The notes under the pieces are model-generated. The model searched no databases. It saw nothing but the letters and a program-made list of their open reading frames with translations, and had not been told where the DNA came from. Source: Terracoccus luteus (GTDB lineage Bacteria > Actinomycetota > Actinomycetes > Actinomycetales > Dermatophilaceae). Taken from it: a stretch of DNA of 64,000 bases. The translations under genes were made by a program, and so were the position numbers. The DNA lies in the NCBI RefSeq assembly GCF_003635045.1, contig NZ_RBXT01000001.1, positions 3,410,001 through 3,474,000 on the forward strand. Reading direction: 5' to 3'. This document shows, in pieces, positions 45,360 to 54,162 of this stretch; the first letter of the stretch is position 1; each line of letters begins with the position of its first letter.

Positions 45360-46001
45360 CTACTCGTGCCGACGCCGGGCGCGGGTCGCTCCGTCGGGCC
45401 GGGTCTCGGGCGCCGGCCGCAGCCCGGGCAGGCGGGCGAGCCGGGACGCGACGTAGGCCGCCGCCTCATCGCGGATGGTGACGACGGTGCGCAGGTCGAG
45501 CCGCAGCCGGGGGTAGGTCGGGTGGTCACGCTCGACGTGGAAGCCGAGCCGGTCGAGCCCGGACACCTCGAGCACGCACCCGTGCCGCCCGACGGCCAGC
45601 GGCCGGGCCGCGACGACGTCGATGGACCGGGCGCCGTGGGCGAGCGCCTCCTTGGCCGCGGCCTGCATGAGCAGTCGCCGCTGCCCGTTCGTGCCGAGGG
45701 CGGCCGTGACGAGCACGACGGCCGCCGGGTCGGACGGCGCGGTGGCGAAGGTGGCGAGCCGCGGCACGAGCCGGGCCGGCGCGAGCACGACGTGCCCGAC
45801 CGGGGCGTCGTCGACGTAGAGCACCCGTCCCGGGGGCCCCCACTCGGCGCCCACCTGCTCGACCCACGCGCGGAGGGCCTGACCGGCATCCGACCCGTGA
45901 CCGCCGTCGCCCTGCGGCCCCGTCTGCCAGAACGCGCACGGCGAGCACGCACCGAGCAGGTCGCCGACGCGGTCGGGCGTCAGGGGGTGCAGCGTGCGCA
46001 T
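45360..46001 (-). CDS. Conserved GNAT-like origin-region protein (Rv3916c counterpart)
   Basis: A 213-aa protein with an N-acetyltransferase-like core (VLYVDDAPVGHVVLAPA, then VLVTAALGTNGQRRLLMQAAAKEALAHGA). The early CSPCAFW segment carries two cysteines. The position between cwlM and parB matches mycobacterial Rv3916c. Substrate unknown. It converges on cwlM. The ATG is at 45999-46001. Confidence 0.8.
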   Translation of the reverse strand: MRTLHPLTPDRVGDLLGACSPCAFWQTGPQGDGGHGSDAGQALRAWVEQVGAEWGPPGRVLYVDDAPVGHVVLAPARLVPRLATFATAPSDPAAVVLVTAALGTNGQRRLLMQAAAKEALAHGARSIDVVAARPLAVGRHGCVLEVSGLDRLGFHVERDHPTYPRLRLDLRTVVTIRDEAAAYVASRLARLPGLRPAPETRPDGATRARRRHE

Positions 46002-46103
46002 GCCGCCATTCTGGTGCGTGGACGGATGCCGTGGACAGCCGGGTGAACGCGGCCCTGAGGCTGCCGGCCGACGCGACGGTGCCAGACCATCTAAAGTTCA
46101 ACC

Positions 46104-47156
46104 ATGGGCGACAGCAGCGGTACCGACACGGACGAGCGTCAGGGCGAACAGGGCTCGTACGTCGAGGAGAGCTTCGAGCGCGACACGAACTACATCACGA
46201 CCCGCATCACCCGTGACGCCCGTGACGGCCACCGGGTCGAGGCGGGGCGCTACCGGCTCGTCGTCGCCCGCGCGTGCCCGTGGGCGAACCGCACCATCAT
46301 CGTGCGTCGGCTGCTCGGGCTCGAGGACGCCATCTCGATGGGGATCTGCGGCCCGACCCACGACAGGCGCAGCTGGACCTTCGACCTCGACCCCGGCGGC
46401 GTCGACCCGGTGCTGCAGATCCCCCGCATCCAGGACGCCTACCTCAAGCGGTTCCCCGACTACCCGCGCGGCATCACGGTGCCCGCGTTCGTCGACACGA
46501 CGACGGGCGAGGTCGTCACCAACGACTTCAAGCAGATGACCGTCGACATGGAGACCGAGTGGCGCGAGTTCCACCGCGAGGGCGCGCCCGACCTCTACCC
46601 CGAGCACCTTCAGGACGAGATCGAGAGCGTCAGCAAGCCGATCTACACCGAGGTCAACAACGGCGTGTACCGCTGCGGCTTCGCGGGCACCCAGGACGCC
46701 TACGACAGCGCCTACGAGCGGCTCTTCACCCAGCTCGACGTGCTCGAGGAACGCCTGCGCACGCGCCGCTACCTCGTCGGCGACCACATCACCGAGGCCG
46801 ACGTGCGGCTCTTCACGACCCTCGCGCGCTTCGACCCGGTCTACCACGGCCACTTCAAGTGCAACCGCAGCAAGCTCGACGAGATGCCGGTGCTCTGGGC
46901 CTACGCCCGCGACCTCTTCCAGACCCCGGGGTTCGGTGACACGACCGACTTCGCGCACATCAAGGCGCACTACTACGTCGTGCACCGCGACGTGAACCCC
47001 ACCGGCATCATCCCGTCGGGTCCGGACCTGTCGAACTGGGCCACCCCTCACGGTCGTGAGGAGCTGGGCGGCTCGCCCTTCGGCGACGGCACCCCGCCCG
47101 GACCGCCGCGCGAGGTCGTCCCCGCCGACCACAACCCGGTGCTCGCGCTGCTCTGA
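46104..47156 (+). CDS. Xi-class glutathione-transferase-like hydroquinone reductase
   Basis: A 350-aa protein of the GS-HQR (YqjG/ECM4) family. The catalytic Cys is in ARACPWANRTIIVRRLLGL near residue 60. FVDTTTGEVVTNDFKQM and the C-terminal all-helical GST domain (LDVLEERLRTRRYLVGDHITEADVRLF) follow. Family members reduce glutathionyl-hydroquinones. Actinobacteria of this kind usually make mycothiol instead, so the thiol is probably mycothiol. It is a monocistronic insertion between the cwlM and parB parts of the conserved block. Confidence 0.88.
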   Translation: MGDSSGTDTDERQGEQGSYVEESFERDTNYITTRITRDARDGHRVEAGRYRLVVARACPWANRTIIVRRLLGLEDAISMGICGPTHDRRSWTFDLDPGGVDPVLQIPRIQDAYLKRFPDYPRGITVPAFVDTTTGEVVTNDFKQMTVDMETEWREFHREGAPDLYPEHLQDEIESVSKPIYTEVNNGVYRCGFAGTQDAYDSAYERLFTQLDVLEERLRTRRYLVGDHITEADVRLFTTLARFDPVYHGHFKCNRSKLDEMPVLWAYARDLFQTPGFGDTTDFAHIKAHYYVVHRDVNPTGIIPSGPDLSNWATPHGREELGGSPFGDGTPPGPPREVVPADHNPVLALL

Positions 47157-47229
47157 CCCGGCCCTGGGGCGGTAGGCCCCGCGCTGCCCCAGATCTCCCC
47201 GGTCGGCGACCGGGATTCTCGTCCGGTGA

Positions 47230-48126
47230 TCAGCCGGTTCGCTTGCGGGAGAACACCTCTCGGCGTTCGTCCTCGGGGACGGCGGCCAGGTACTCGCGGA
47301 CGGCGTCGGTGAGGACGGCCCACGTCGGGTGGTCGGTCACCGGTGCCACCGTGCTGACGACGTCGTCGGGGTAGACCTCGACGAGGTTCCACGACTGCGG
47401 CCCGTCGACCCCCATCATGAGCTCGGGTGGGACCGCGATGTCGTCCGCGTAGCTGACCCCACCGGCGACCAGCACCGGGATGCCGGCCAGCGTGCCGAAG
47501 CTCGTCACGTGGAGGTGGCCGCTCAGCACCGCCCGCACGTCGGTGCCCGCGACCGCGGCGCCCAGCCGGCCGACGTCGTCGAAGTCGAGCAGGGTCATGG
47601 TCGGGGAGCGGTACGCGATGGGCGCGTGGTGCACGACGAGGAGCGTGCCGTGCTCGGCCGGTTCGGCGAGAACCGTTGCGAGCCAGGCGTACTGGGCGTC
47701 GTCGAGGCCCCCGTGGTGGTAGCCCGGCACCGCGGAGTCGAGGGTGACGACGCGCAGCCCTCGGACGTCGTGCACGCGGTCCTGCGGGGCGTCGGTGTCG
47801 AGACCGTGCAGCGCCGCCGCGAGCGGGCGGCGCTCGTCGTGGTTGCCGCCGGTCGTCACGAGCACAGCTCCCAGCCGTTCGACGACGGGGTCGACGATCT
47901 CGCGGAACAGGGCGTAGGCGCGGGGGTCGGCCGTGTCGGTGAGGTCGCCCGAGACGACCAGCGCGTCGATCGGTTCCGCCGACTGCTCGACGCGCGACAG
48001 CGCCTGTCGCAGCTGGGCGCCCGTGTCGACGCGACCGTGCAGCAGCTGTCCCGGTGCGAGCAGGTGGGTGTCGCTCAGGTGGGCGACGACGTGGGTGCGC
48101 GAGGCACGACGGGTGGACGCAGCCAT
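47230..48126 (-). CDS. Metallophosphoesterase, cAMP-phosphodiesterase (CpdA/Icc) type
   Basis: A 298-aa calcineurin-fold phosphoesterase. Metal ligands: LSDTHL (D, H), VSGDLTD (D), GGNHDERR (N, H), LVVHHAP (H) and SGHLHV (H, H). This is the class III nucleotide phosphodiesterase layout. It may hydrolyse cAMP or other cyclic nucleotides. The ATG at 48124-48126 is used; upstream in-frame sequence is not conserved in character. Confidence 0.88.
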   Translation of the reverse strand: MAASTRRASRTHVVAHLSDTHLLAPGQLLHGRVDTGAQLRQALSRVEQSAEPIDALVVSGDLTDTADPRAYALFREIVDPVVERLGAVLVTTGGNHDERRPLAAALHGLDTDAPQDRVHDVRGLRVVTLDSAVPGYHHGGLDDAQYAWLATVLAEPAEHGTLLVVHHAPIAYRSPTMTLLDFDDVGRLGAAVAGTDVRAVLSGHLHVTSFGTLAGIPVLVAGGVSYADDIAVPPELMMGVDGPQSWNLVEVYPDDVVSTVAPVTDHPTWAVLTDAVREYLAAVPEDERREVFSRKRTG

Positions 48127-48270
48127 GACGTCAGCGTAGCCGCGGGCCGCAGCGCTCCACGGGGCCGAGGTCGTGCGCTCGGCGCCTGGCGACACCGACG
48201 ACGGAGGGCGCTGATACCGCCCGAATCCCACTGGGACACAACGGCATCCGGGCCGATGCGCACACCCGGC

Positions 48271-49131
48271 TCAGTGTCGGCGCTGGCAGTTGGCGCACCA
48301 GTAGAGGCGCCGACCGGCCACCTCCTGCTCGCGCACCGTCTTGCCGCACCGGGGGCACGCCTGGCCGGTGCGCTTGTACACGGCGAAGCGACGCTCGAAG
48401 TAGCCCCCGAGACGCTCGCCGGTCGAGCCCTCCGTGATGGGCCGCGCCGAGCCGTCGGCCACCATCCGCTGCGCCTCCTCGACCTGGTCGTCGAGGGTGA
48501 GGATCTGTGAGAACGCCACCCCCAGGGGGAGCAGGCGGACGAGGTCGTCCCAGACGAGACGCCACGAGGCGGGCTTGAGCTCGACACCGAGGGTGAAGGG
48601 GTTGATCCGGTGCCGATGCAGCACCTCGCACCGATAGACGTTGCCGACCCCGGCGACCATCGACTGGTCCATGAGCAGCTCGGCGACCGACCGGCGGCGG
48701 GTCCTGATGAGCTGCCACGCCCGGTCGCCGTCCGCCTCGACGTCGAGGGGGTCGGGGCCGAGGGCGGTCTCGATGCGGCCGACGCGCTCGTCGTCGACGA
48801 GCTCGCACGCGATGGGCCCGCGGAGGTCGGCGACGTGGTGCTCGGTCAGCAGGCGCAGCCGCAGGGCTCCGCGGGGCTCCGGTGGCAGCGCCCCGTGCAG
48901 CGGCAGCACCGGCAGGGAGCCGATGAGACCGAGGTGGATGTGCAGCGTCTCGTGGGGGTACTCGACGAAGAGGTGCTTGCCGTTGGCCCGGGCGTGCTCG
49001 AGCACCTGCCCGTCGATGCGGGCCGCCTCGAAGGCGAACCGACCCTGAGGGCTGCTCGCCTGCACCTCCAGGCCGGCGAAGGCCCGGTTCAGCCTCGCCG
49101 CGAGGGCGTGGATGGTGTGACCCTCAGGCAC
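48271..49131 (-). CDS. Fpg/Nei-family DNA glycosylase (endonuclease VIII)
   Basis: A 286-aa enzyme. The N-terminal MPEGHT provides the catalytic Pro and Glu. The helix-two-turn-helix contains MVAGVGNVYRCE, and the C-terminal zinc finger is CPRCGK...CANCQR. MPEG-H-T rather than MPELPE marks the Nei branch. It removes oxidised bases and nicks the strand. Length normal. It lies 42 bp from parB in the same direction. Confidence 0.93.
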   Translation of the reverse strand: MPEGHTIHALAARLNRAFAGLEVQASSPQGRFAFEAARIDGQVLEHARANGKHLFVEYPHETLHIHLGLIGSLPVLPLHGALPPEPRGALRLRLLTEHHVADLRGPIACELVDDERVGRIETALGPDPLDVEADGDRAWQLIRTRRRSVAELLMDQSMVAGVGNVYRCEVLHRHRINPFTLGVELKPASWRLVWDDLVRLLPLGVAFSQILTLDDQVEEAQRMVADGSARPITEGSTGERLGGYFERRFAVYKRTGQACPRCGKTVREQEVAGRRLYWCANCQRRH

Positions 49132-49173
49132 GACGGCTCACGATGCCGGACCGCGGCTGTCGCCCGGTGGCGT

Positions 49174-50454
49174 TCACGGCCGCGCGAGGGCGTGCCCGTC
49201 GATGGTCGCCCCGTCCGAGGCCCCCTCACGCTCACGCTCGTCGATGCCCATGAGGGCCAGGATGCGCTCGAGGTCCTCGACGGAGGCGAACTCGACGGTG
49301 ATCTTGCCCTTGCGTCGACCGAGGGCGATGGCCACGCGCGTCTCGAGGTGGTCGGCGAGGTGGGCCGAGAGGTCGTCGAGCTGCGGGTGGCGCGCACCGG
49401 CTCGGGGGCGACGCTGACGGGCGGGCGTCTCGTCGTCGCCGAGCGTGACGATCTCCTCGACGGTGCGCACGGACAGCCCTTCGGCGACGATGCGCTGCGC
49501 GAGCCGCTCCATTGCGGCGGCGTCGGCGAGGCCGAGCAGGGCACGGGCGTGTCCGGCGCTGAGCACACCGGCCGCCACGCGCCGCTGGACGAGCGGCGGG
49601 AGCCGGAGCAGCCGGAGCGTGTTGCTGATCTGGGGGCGGGAACGGCCGAGGCGGCCGGCCAGCTCGTCGTGGGAGCAGCCGAAGTCGTCGAGCAGCTGCT
49701 GGTAGGCCGCTGCCTCCTCGAGCGGGTTCAGCTGGCTGCGGTGCAGGTTCTCCAGCAGCGCGTCACGCAGGAGATCGTCGTCATGGGTCTCCTTGATGAT
49801 GGCCGGGATCGTGGCCAGCCCGGCCTCCTGTGAGGCGCGCCACCGACGCTCACCCATGATGAGCTCGTACCGGACGCCGTCGTCGCCATCGGTGTCAGCG
49901 GTGGACGGCGTGGCGGGGCGGACGACGACGGGCTGCAGGACGCCGATCTCGGCGATGGAGTGGACGAGCTCGGCGAGCTGGTCCTCGTCGAAGACGGTGC
50001 GCGGCTGCCGCGGGTTCGGCCGGATGGCACTGATGTCGACCTCGGCGAAGGTCGCACCGGGGACGGGGGCCAGACCTGAGCTGGCGCTCTCGTCGACAGC
50101 GGGGGCCGACTGCTCGGATACGGCGATGTCGTCGCGCTGGCCGTCGGCGGCGTCCGAGGTCGCCGGGCTCGCAGCGCCGTTCGACGCGTCGGTGAGATGG
50201 GTCCGGCTGTCGTCTGTACTCTGCGTCACGGCCGATCGGGTGGCGGCGAGGTCGTCGGCCGCCGGCGAGGCTCCGGGCGTCCCCACCTGGTCGGGCGTGG
50301 GCGACACCTCGGGAGCGGTCGACTCGCGCGGGGCCGTGGGGGCGGCGGACCGGTCCCTAAAGAAGACGTCGACGGGTCGGTCACCCGGCGTGGCCGGGGC
50401 ACTTGGGATGAGTGCTCCCAGACCGCGGCCCAGGGCTCGTCGCTTCTCCGCCAT
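49174..50454 (-). CDS. parB: Chromosome-partitioning protein ParB
   Basis: A 426-aa CTP-dependent DNA clamp. It starts with the ParB lead [18 protein letters not shown] disordered linker of about 120 residues follows, then the N-domain ([36 protein letters not shown]) and the parS-reading helix-turn-helix ([20 protein letters not shown]). A dimerisation domain ends the protein ([17 protein letters not shown]). The linker makes it longer than typical ParB. GAAGGAG precedes the ATG. It binds the parS sites listed below. Confidence 0.97.
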   Translation of the reverse strand: MAEKRRALGRGLGALIPSAPATPGDRPVDVFFRDRSAAPTAPRESTAPEVSPTPDQVGTPGASPAADDLAATRSAVTQSTDDSRTHLTDASNGAASPATSDAADGQRDDIAVSEQSAPAVDESASSGLAPVPGATFAEVDISAIRPNPRQPRTVFDEDQLAELVHSIAEIGVLQPVVVRPATPSTADTDGDDGVRYELIMGERRWRASQEAGLATIPAIIKETHDDDLLRDALLENLHRSQLNPLEEAAAYQQLLDDFGCSHDELAGRLGRSRPQISNTLRLLRLPPLVQRRVAAGVLSAGHARALLGLADAAAMERLAQRIVAEGLSVRTVEEIVTLGDDETPARQRRPRAGARHPQLDDLSAHLADHLETRVAIALGRRKGKITVEFASVEDLERILALMGIDEREREGASDGATIDGHALARP

Positions 50455-50563
50455 GACACTCCTTCGTAGTGGTGCTGTGAGTCGTGCTCAGTGGTCGTGC
50501 CCGGTGAGTCCGGGTGGCGGCCACGTCGTCTTCTGTCCTGCCCGCTTGGCTGACCGGGTTCCG

Positions 50564-50579
50564 TGTTTCACGTGAAACC
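50564..50579. promoter_or_regulatory. parS site 1
   Basis: TGTTTCACGTGAAACC matches the parS consensus TGTTTCACGTGAAACA at 15 of 16 positions. It lies in the parB-parA gap. Confidence 0.93.
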
Positions 50580-50605
50580 CTGGTGTTTCGGTGGACAACG
50601 CGTGA

Positions 50606-50621
50606 TGTCTCACGTGAAACG
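50606..50621. promoter_or_regulatory. parS site 2 (two mismatches)
   Basis: TGTCTCACGTGAAACG keeps the CACGTGAAAC core and differs from the consensus in a left-arm base and the last base. It is in the parB-parA gap. Confidence 0.8.
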
Positions 50622-50631
50622 CCTCACCCCT

Positions 50632-50647
50632 TGTTTCACGTGAAACG
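50632..50647. promoter_or_regulatory. parS site 3
   Basis: TGTTTCACGTGAAACG, 15 of 16 matches to the consensus, just after the parA stop codon. Sites 2 and 3 start 26 bp apart. Confidence 0.93.
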
Positions 50648-50652
50648 CGTAG

Positions 50653-52218
50653 TCACGTGCCGCCCTGCGCCCCACGGTCGGCGATTTCGCTCGCGGCCTC
50701 GAGGTAGGCCAAAGCTCCCGTGCTCGCGGCGTCGTACGTCATGACCGTCTCGCCAAAGCTCGGTGCCTCACTGATGCGCACCGACCTCGGGACTGTGGTG
50801 CGCAGCACCTCGGCCGGAAAGTGGGCGCGCACCTCGTCGGCCACCTGTGCCGACAGCCGGGTGCGGCCGTCGTACATGGTAAGGAGGATCGTCGACACGT
50901 GGAGATCAGGGTTGAGGTGTGACCGGATGAGCTCGATGTTCTTGAGCAGCTGCGACAGACCTTCGAGGGCGTAGTACTCACACTGGATCGGGATGAAGAC
51001 CTCGCTCGCGGCCACCATCGCGTTCACCGTGAGCAGGCCGAGGCTGGGCGGGCAGTCGATGAACACGTAGTCGAAGGCCAGCCCGGCTCGGGTGGCGGCC
51101 TGGAGGGCACGGCCGAGACGCATCTCGCGCGCCACGAGGGACACGAGCTCGATCTCTGCGCCGGCCAGGTCGATGGTCGCCGGAGCACCGAAGAGTCCGT
51201 CCACCGTGGGGCACGGCTGGACGACATCCGCGAGTGGTGTGCCTTCGACGAGCACGTCGTAGATCGAGGGGACCTCGGCGTGGTGCTCGATACCGAGGGC
51301 CGTGCTCGCGTTCCCCTGGGGGTCGAGGTCGATGACGAGCACCCGGAGGCCGGACTGCGCCATCGCCGCGGCGATGTTCACGGTGGTCGTCGTCTTGCCG
51401 ACGCCGCCCTTCTGGTTCGAGACCGTCAGCACCCGAGGTCCCGTGGGCACGGGGAAGCGTCGTCCGGTGAGCGCGATGCGGCGGCGGGCGTTGTCCGCGA
51501 GCTCGCGGGCGAGCGGGGTGTCACCGTCCATGGGCGGGATGACGGAGGCCACCGCAGCGCGGGACGTGTCGTCGTCGGGCGCCGCCGGGTCTACCGACGC
51601 GGGGACAGGCTCGGCGGGCGAGGATGCCACCGGCTCGACAGCGGTCTCCGCGACCGCGGACGCTGCGGCGGGACGCGCATCGCCGACGGCAGTGGTCTCC
51701 GGTGCGGTCACCATCGTCGTGTTCACCGTCGTCAGGGCCGGACCCGGCTCAGCCGGCCTCGCTGCGTTGTCTCGTGACGGCTCGACATCGGCCACGGTCC
51801 CCTGGGGCGTGGGGGCCAGAACGCGGTCGCCGTCCGAGGCACGGTCGCTCACACTCGGCGCCACGACATCCCCGGCGTCGTCCGCGGCGGTCGGCGACGC
51901 CGTGTCGGTGGTGAGGTCGGACGTCTCGTCCGTCGCGGCCCGACTGGCGGGGCTGTCCACGGCCCGCTCCCGTTCATCCGTAGGCGGCATCGACGACACG
52001 ACCGACGACACCACCGACGACACCACCGACGGCACCGCCGGGTGCGAAACGTCGGTGTCCGCGTTGTGGCGAGCGGTGTCTCCGGCGGCCGACGTCTCCG
52101 TGACGAGCCCTCGGTCGCGTGTTTCACGTGAAACCGCCCGCAGGGACCACCCCAGCAGCCGCCGTGCCTCGTCGGGCTCCGGCTCACTGAGCCACCCCAG
52201 GCGCTGCTGCTCACTCAC
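50653..52218 (-). CDS. parA: Chromosome-partitioning ATPase ParA with long N-terminal extension
   Basis: A 521-aa protein. The ParA/Soj ATPase core starts near residue 262 with the deviant Walker A NQKGGVGKTTTTVN, then DLDPQGNAST and FIDCPPSLGLLTVNA. The first 240 or so residues are low-complexity (Ala, Thr, Pro, Asp) with three VVSS repeats encoded by a 12-bp tandem DNA repeat near 51990-52037. A parS site is inside the coding sequence and translates as AVSRET. GGAGG precedes the GTG start at 52218. The ATPase drives ParB-parS segregation. Confidence 0.95.
   Translation of the reverse strand: MSEQQRLGWLSEPEPDEARRLLGWSLRAVSRETRDRGLVTETSAAGDTARHNADTDVSHPAVPSVVSSVVSSVVSSMPPTDERERAVDSPASRAATDETSDLTTDTASPTAADDAGDVVAPSVSDRASDGDRVLAPTPQGTVADVEPSRDNAARPAEPGPALTTVNTTMVTAPETTAVGDARPAAASAVAETAVEPVASSPAEPVPASVDPAAPDDDTSRAAVASVIPPMDGDTPLARELADNARRRIALTGRRFPVPTGPRVLTVSNQKGGVGKTTTTVNIAAAMAQSGLRVLVIDLDPQGNASTALGIEHHAEVPSIYDVLVEGTPLADVVQPCPTVDGLFGAPATIDLAGAEIELVSLVAREMRLGRALQAATRAGLAFDYVFIDCPPSLGLLTVNAMVAASEVFIPIQCEYYALEGLSQLLKNIELIRSHLNPDLHVSTILLTMYDGRTRLSAQVADEVRAHFPAEVLRTTVPRSVRISEAPSFGETVMTYDAASTGALAYLEAASEIADRGAQGGT
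52120..52135. promoter_or_regulatory. parS site 4, inside parA coding sequence
   Basis: TGTTTCACGTGAAACC (15 of 16) lies about 30 codons into parA and is translated as part of AVSRETR. Confidence 0.93.
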
Positions 52219-52408
52219 GTCGGTGCTACCTCCGGTCGACTGCGATCGGGTGCCACGACAGCGCCCGCCCGTAGCCTTTCACGGTGACGAGCAGGCGCGC
52301 CAACGCGGTGCACACGCGGCGACCGGGACGGCCCTCAATCACCGTCCGGTCGGACGCACCATTGGCGACGAAGGGTCTTCGCCGGGCTGTCCCCGGGGAG
52401 AAACGCCG

Positions 52409-53203
52409 TCAAGACGACGTACCCGGATCGCCTTTCGGTCGTCGACCGGGCGACGTCGAACCGCCGCGGGACCGCCCGGAGCCGCGGGTCCCGGCGGGGC
52501 GGTCCGCCCGACGCCGCGCGGACCCCGCGCTTCCTGGGGCCTCACGAGCAAGCCGGACGCGGTCGACCGCGGCGCCCACCCGCAGGGTCACGAGGTGCGT
52601 CGGTTCGATCAGCTCCTGTCCGACGAGCTCCGACGACATCTCGACGACGCCCAACGCGGCGAGGGAGGCTCGGTGCTCCTCCAGCTCCGTGGCGGCACGC
52701 TCACCCTTGAGGGCGAGGAGCCGGCCCTGCGGTTCGAGCAGCGGTAGGCACCACAGCGCGAGCTGACGCAGGTTGCTCACGGCGCGTGCCGTCACCCACG
52801 GGGCCGACACCTGGCCCCAGAGTGACTCAGCCCGAGCGGTGTGCACGGTCGTGTTGTCCAGCCCGAGCGCGGTGACGGTCTCGGACAACCACGTCGTCCG
52901 GCGCGCCAACGGTTCGACGAGGTGCACGTGCAGGTCCGGTCGGGCGATGGCGAGGACGACCCCGGGCAGCCCGGCGCCCGACCCCACGTCGATGAGCGGC
53001 TGCGTGGTGTCGGTCGTGGGGATGACCCGTTCCACGACGGCACAGTTGAGGACGTGCCGCTCCCAGAGCCGGGGTGTCTCGCGGGGCCCGATGAGCCCGT
53101 GCGAGGTCCCGGTGTCGGCGAGGATCTCGACGAACCGTTCGGCCAACGACAGACGCCCGCCGAACACCAGAGCGGCGTCGGCGGGCGTCGGGGGAAGTTC
53201 CAC
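52409..53203 (-). CDS. rsmG: 16S rRNA (guanine-527-N7) methyltransferase
   Basis: A 264-aa SAM methyltransferase. LIDVGSGAGLPGVVLAIARPDLHV is motif I, preceded by the GPRETPRLWERHVLNCA substrate segment. RAVSNLRQLALWCLPLL is a later family motif. The C-terminal 50 residues are basic and disordered, longer than usual. The GTG at 53201-53203 falls inside a parS-like site. It lies in the usual gap between parA and jag. Confidence 0.95.
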   Translation of the reverse strand: MELPPTPADAALVFGGRLSLAERFVEILADTGTSHGLIGPRETPRLWERHVLNCAVVERVIPTTDTTQPLIDVGSGAGLPGVVLAIARPDLHVHLVEPLARRTTWLSETVTALGLDNTTVHTARAESLWGQVSAPWVTARAVSNLRQLALWCLPLLEPQGRLLALKGERAATELEEHRASLAALGVVEMSSELVGQELIEPTHLVTLRVGAAVDRVRLAREAPGSAGSARRRADRPAGTRGSGRSRGGSTSPGRRPKGDPGTSS

Positions 53204-53211
53204 GTGAAACC
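53196..53211. promoter_or_regulatory. parS-like site 5, overlapping the rsmG start
   Basis: AGTTCCACGTGAAACC keeps CACGTGAAAC but has three mismatches to the consensus. It spans the rsmG GTG start. Confidence 0.6.
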
Positions 53212-53230
53212 AGCGACTCGGGGTCCGGCC

Positions 53231-53986
53231 TCAGGCAGGCAGGATGACGATGTGACGGCGGGGCTCGACGCCCTCCGACTCGGAGACGAGACCGGCTGCC
53301 GACACCTCGTCGTGGACGACCTTGCGCTCGAACGCGGTCATGGGATCGAGGCTGCGCCGCTCGCCCGTCTCCTTCACCTCGGCGATCGAGCGGTGGGCCA
53401 GCTCAACGAGGGCCGTGCGGCGCTCGGCCCGGTGGCCGGCGACGTCGAGCATGAGGCGGCTGCGCTCGCCCGTCTCGACCTGGACCGCGAGCCGGGTCAG
53501 CTCCTGCAGGGCCTCAAGGACCTTGCCGTCCGTGCCGACGAGACGACGGGGTACGCGCCCCTCCTCGGAGTCGACGATGGCCACCGCGGCGCGGTCACCG
53601 TCGACGTCCACGTCGATGTCGCCGTCGAGGTCCGCGATGTCGAGCAGCGTCTCGAGGAAGTCGGCGGCCACCTCACCTTCGCGCTCGAGCTGCTGCACCC
53701 GGGTCTTGCGCTTCGAGGGGGCGGTACCGTCCACGCCCGCCTCGGCGTCTTCCCCGTCCGCAGCGTCGTCGTCCGCGTCGTCGAGATCGCCGGCGGCCGG
53801 GCCCGCGGAGTCAGCGGCCTGCGCCGACTCCGCTGACTCCGCTGACTCCGCCGAGATGGTGTCAGTCTGCTCCGGCTGCGGCGTCGCGTCCGTGGTCGGC
53901 GACGTCGGGCTCGCCGCCGAGTCGGTCAGGTCGACCGGCTCGGCCGACGACGTCTGCTCTGCCGCGGGTGACTGGGTGTCCGTCAC
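53231..53986 (-). CDS. jag: Jag/SpoIIIJ-associated RNA-binding protein
   Basis: A 251-aa protein with an acidic N-terminal tail of about 100 residues containing SAE repeats. A KH domain follows (about 145-185, RVPRRLVGTDGKVLEALQELTRLAV), then an R3H domain (about 190-245, RSLDPMTAFERKVVHDEV). It is the Rv3920c counterpart (KhpB-like) and is expected to act with KhpA in RNA binding. GAAGGAG precedes the GTG. It is co-oriented with yidC, yidD and rnpA. Confidence 0.93.
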   Translation of the reverse strand: MTDTQSPAAEQTSSAEPVDLTDSAASPTSPTTDATPQPEQTDTISAESAESAESAQAADSAGPAAGDLDDADDDAADGEDAEAGVDGTAPSKRKTRVQQLEREGEVAADFLETLLDIADLDGDIDVDVDGDRAAVAIVDSEEGRVPRRLVGTDGKVLEALQELTRLAVQVETGERSRLMLDVAGHRAERRTALVELAHRSIAEVKETGERRSLDPMTAFERKVVHDEVSAAGLVSESEGVEPRRHIVILPA

Positions 53987-54162
53987 GTTCGTCTCCTTCG
54001 TTCACACGCCGTCCACATCCTGTGGAGAACCGCTGCGCTGCGGTGCCGGCCTGTCTGATGCGTCCTCGTCACCGAGGTCGCGGGTGGTTGGTGGGGGTCG
54101 GTCGGGGCCGCAGGCGCCGGCAGCAGACACTGCCGCTCCGCCCGGGGCCACCGGCCCAGGGG

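Noticed and set aside
47157-47229. Possible small RNA or tRNA remnant between the hydroquinone reductase and phosphoesterase genes
   Set aside because: A GGTCGGCGACC-like dyad is present, but the rest does not form a tRNA and the place fits a simple terminator between convergent genes.
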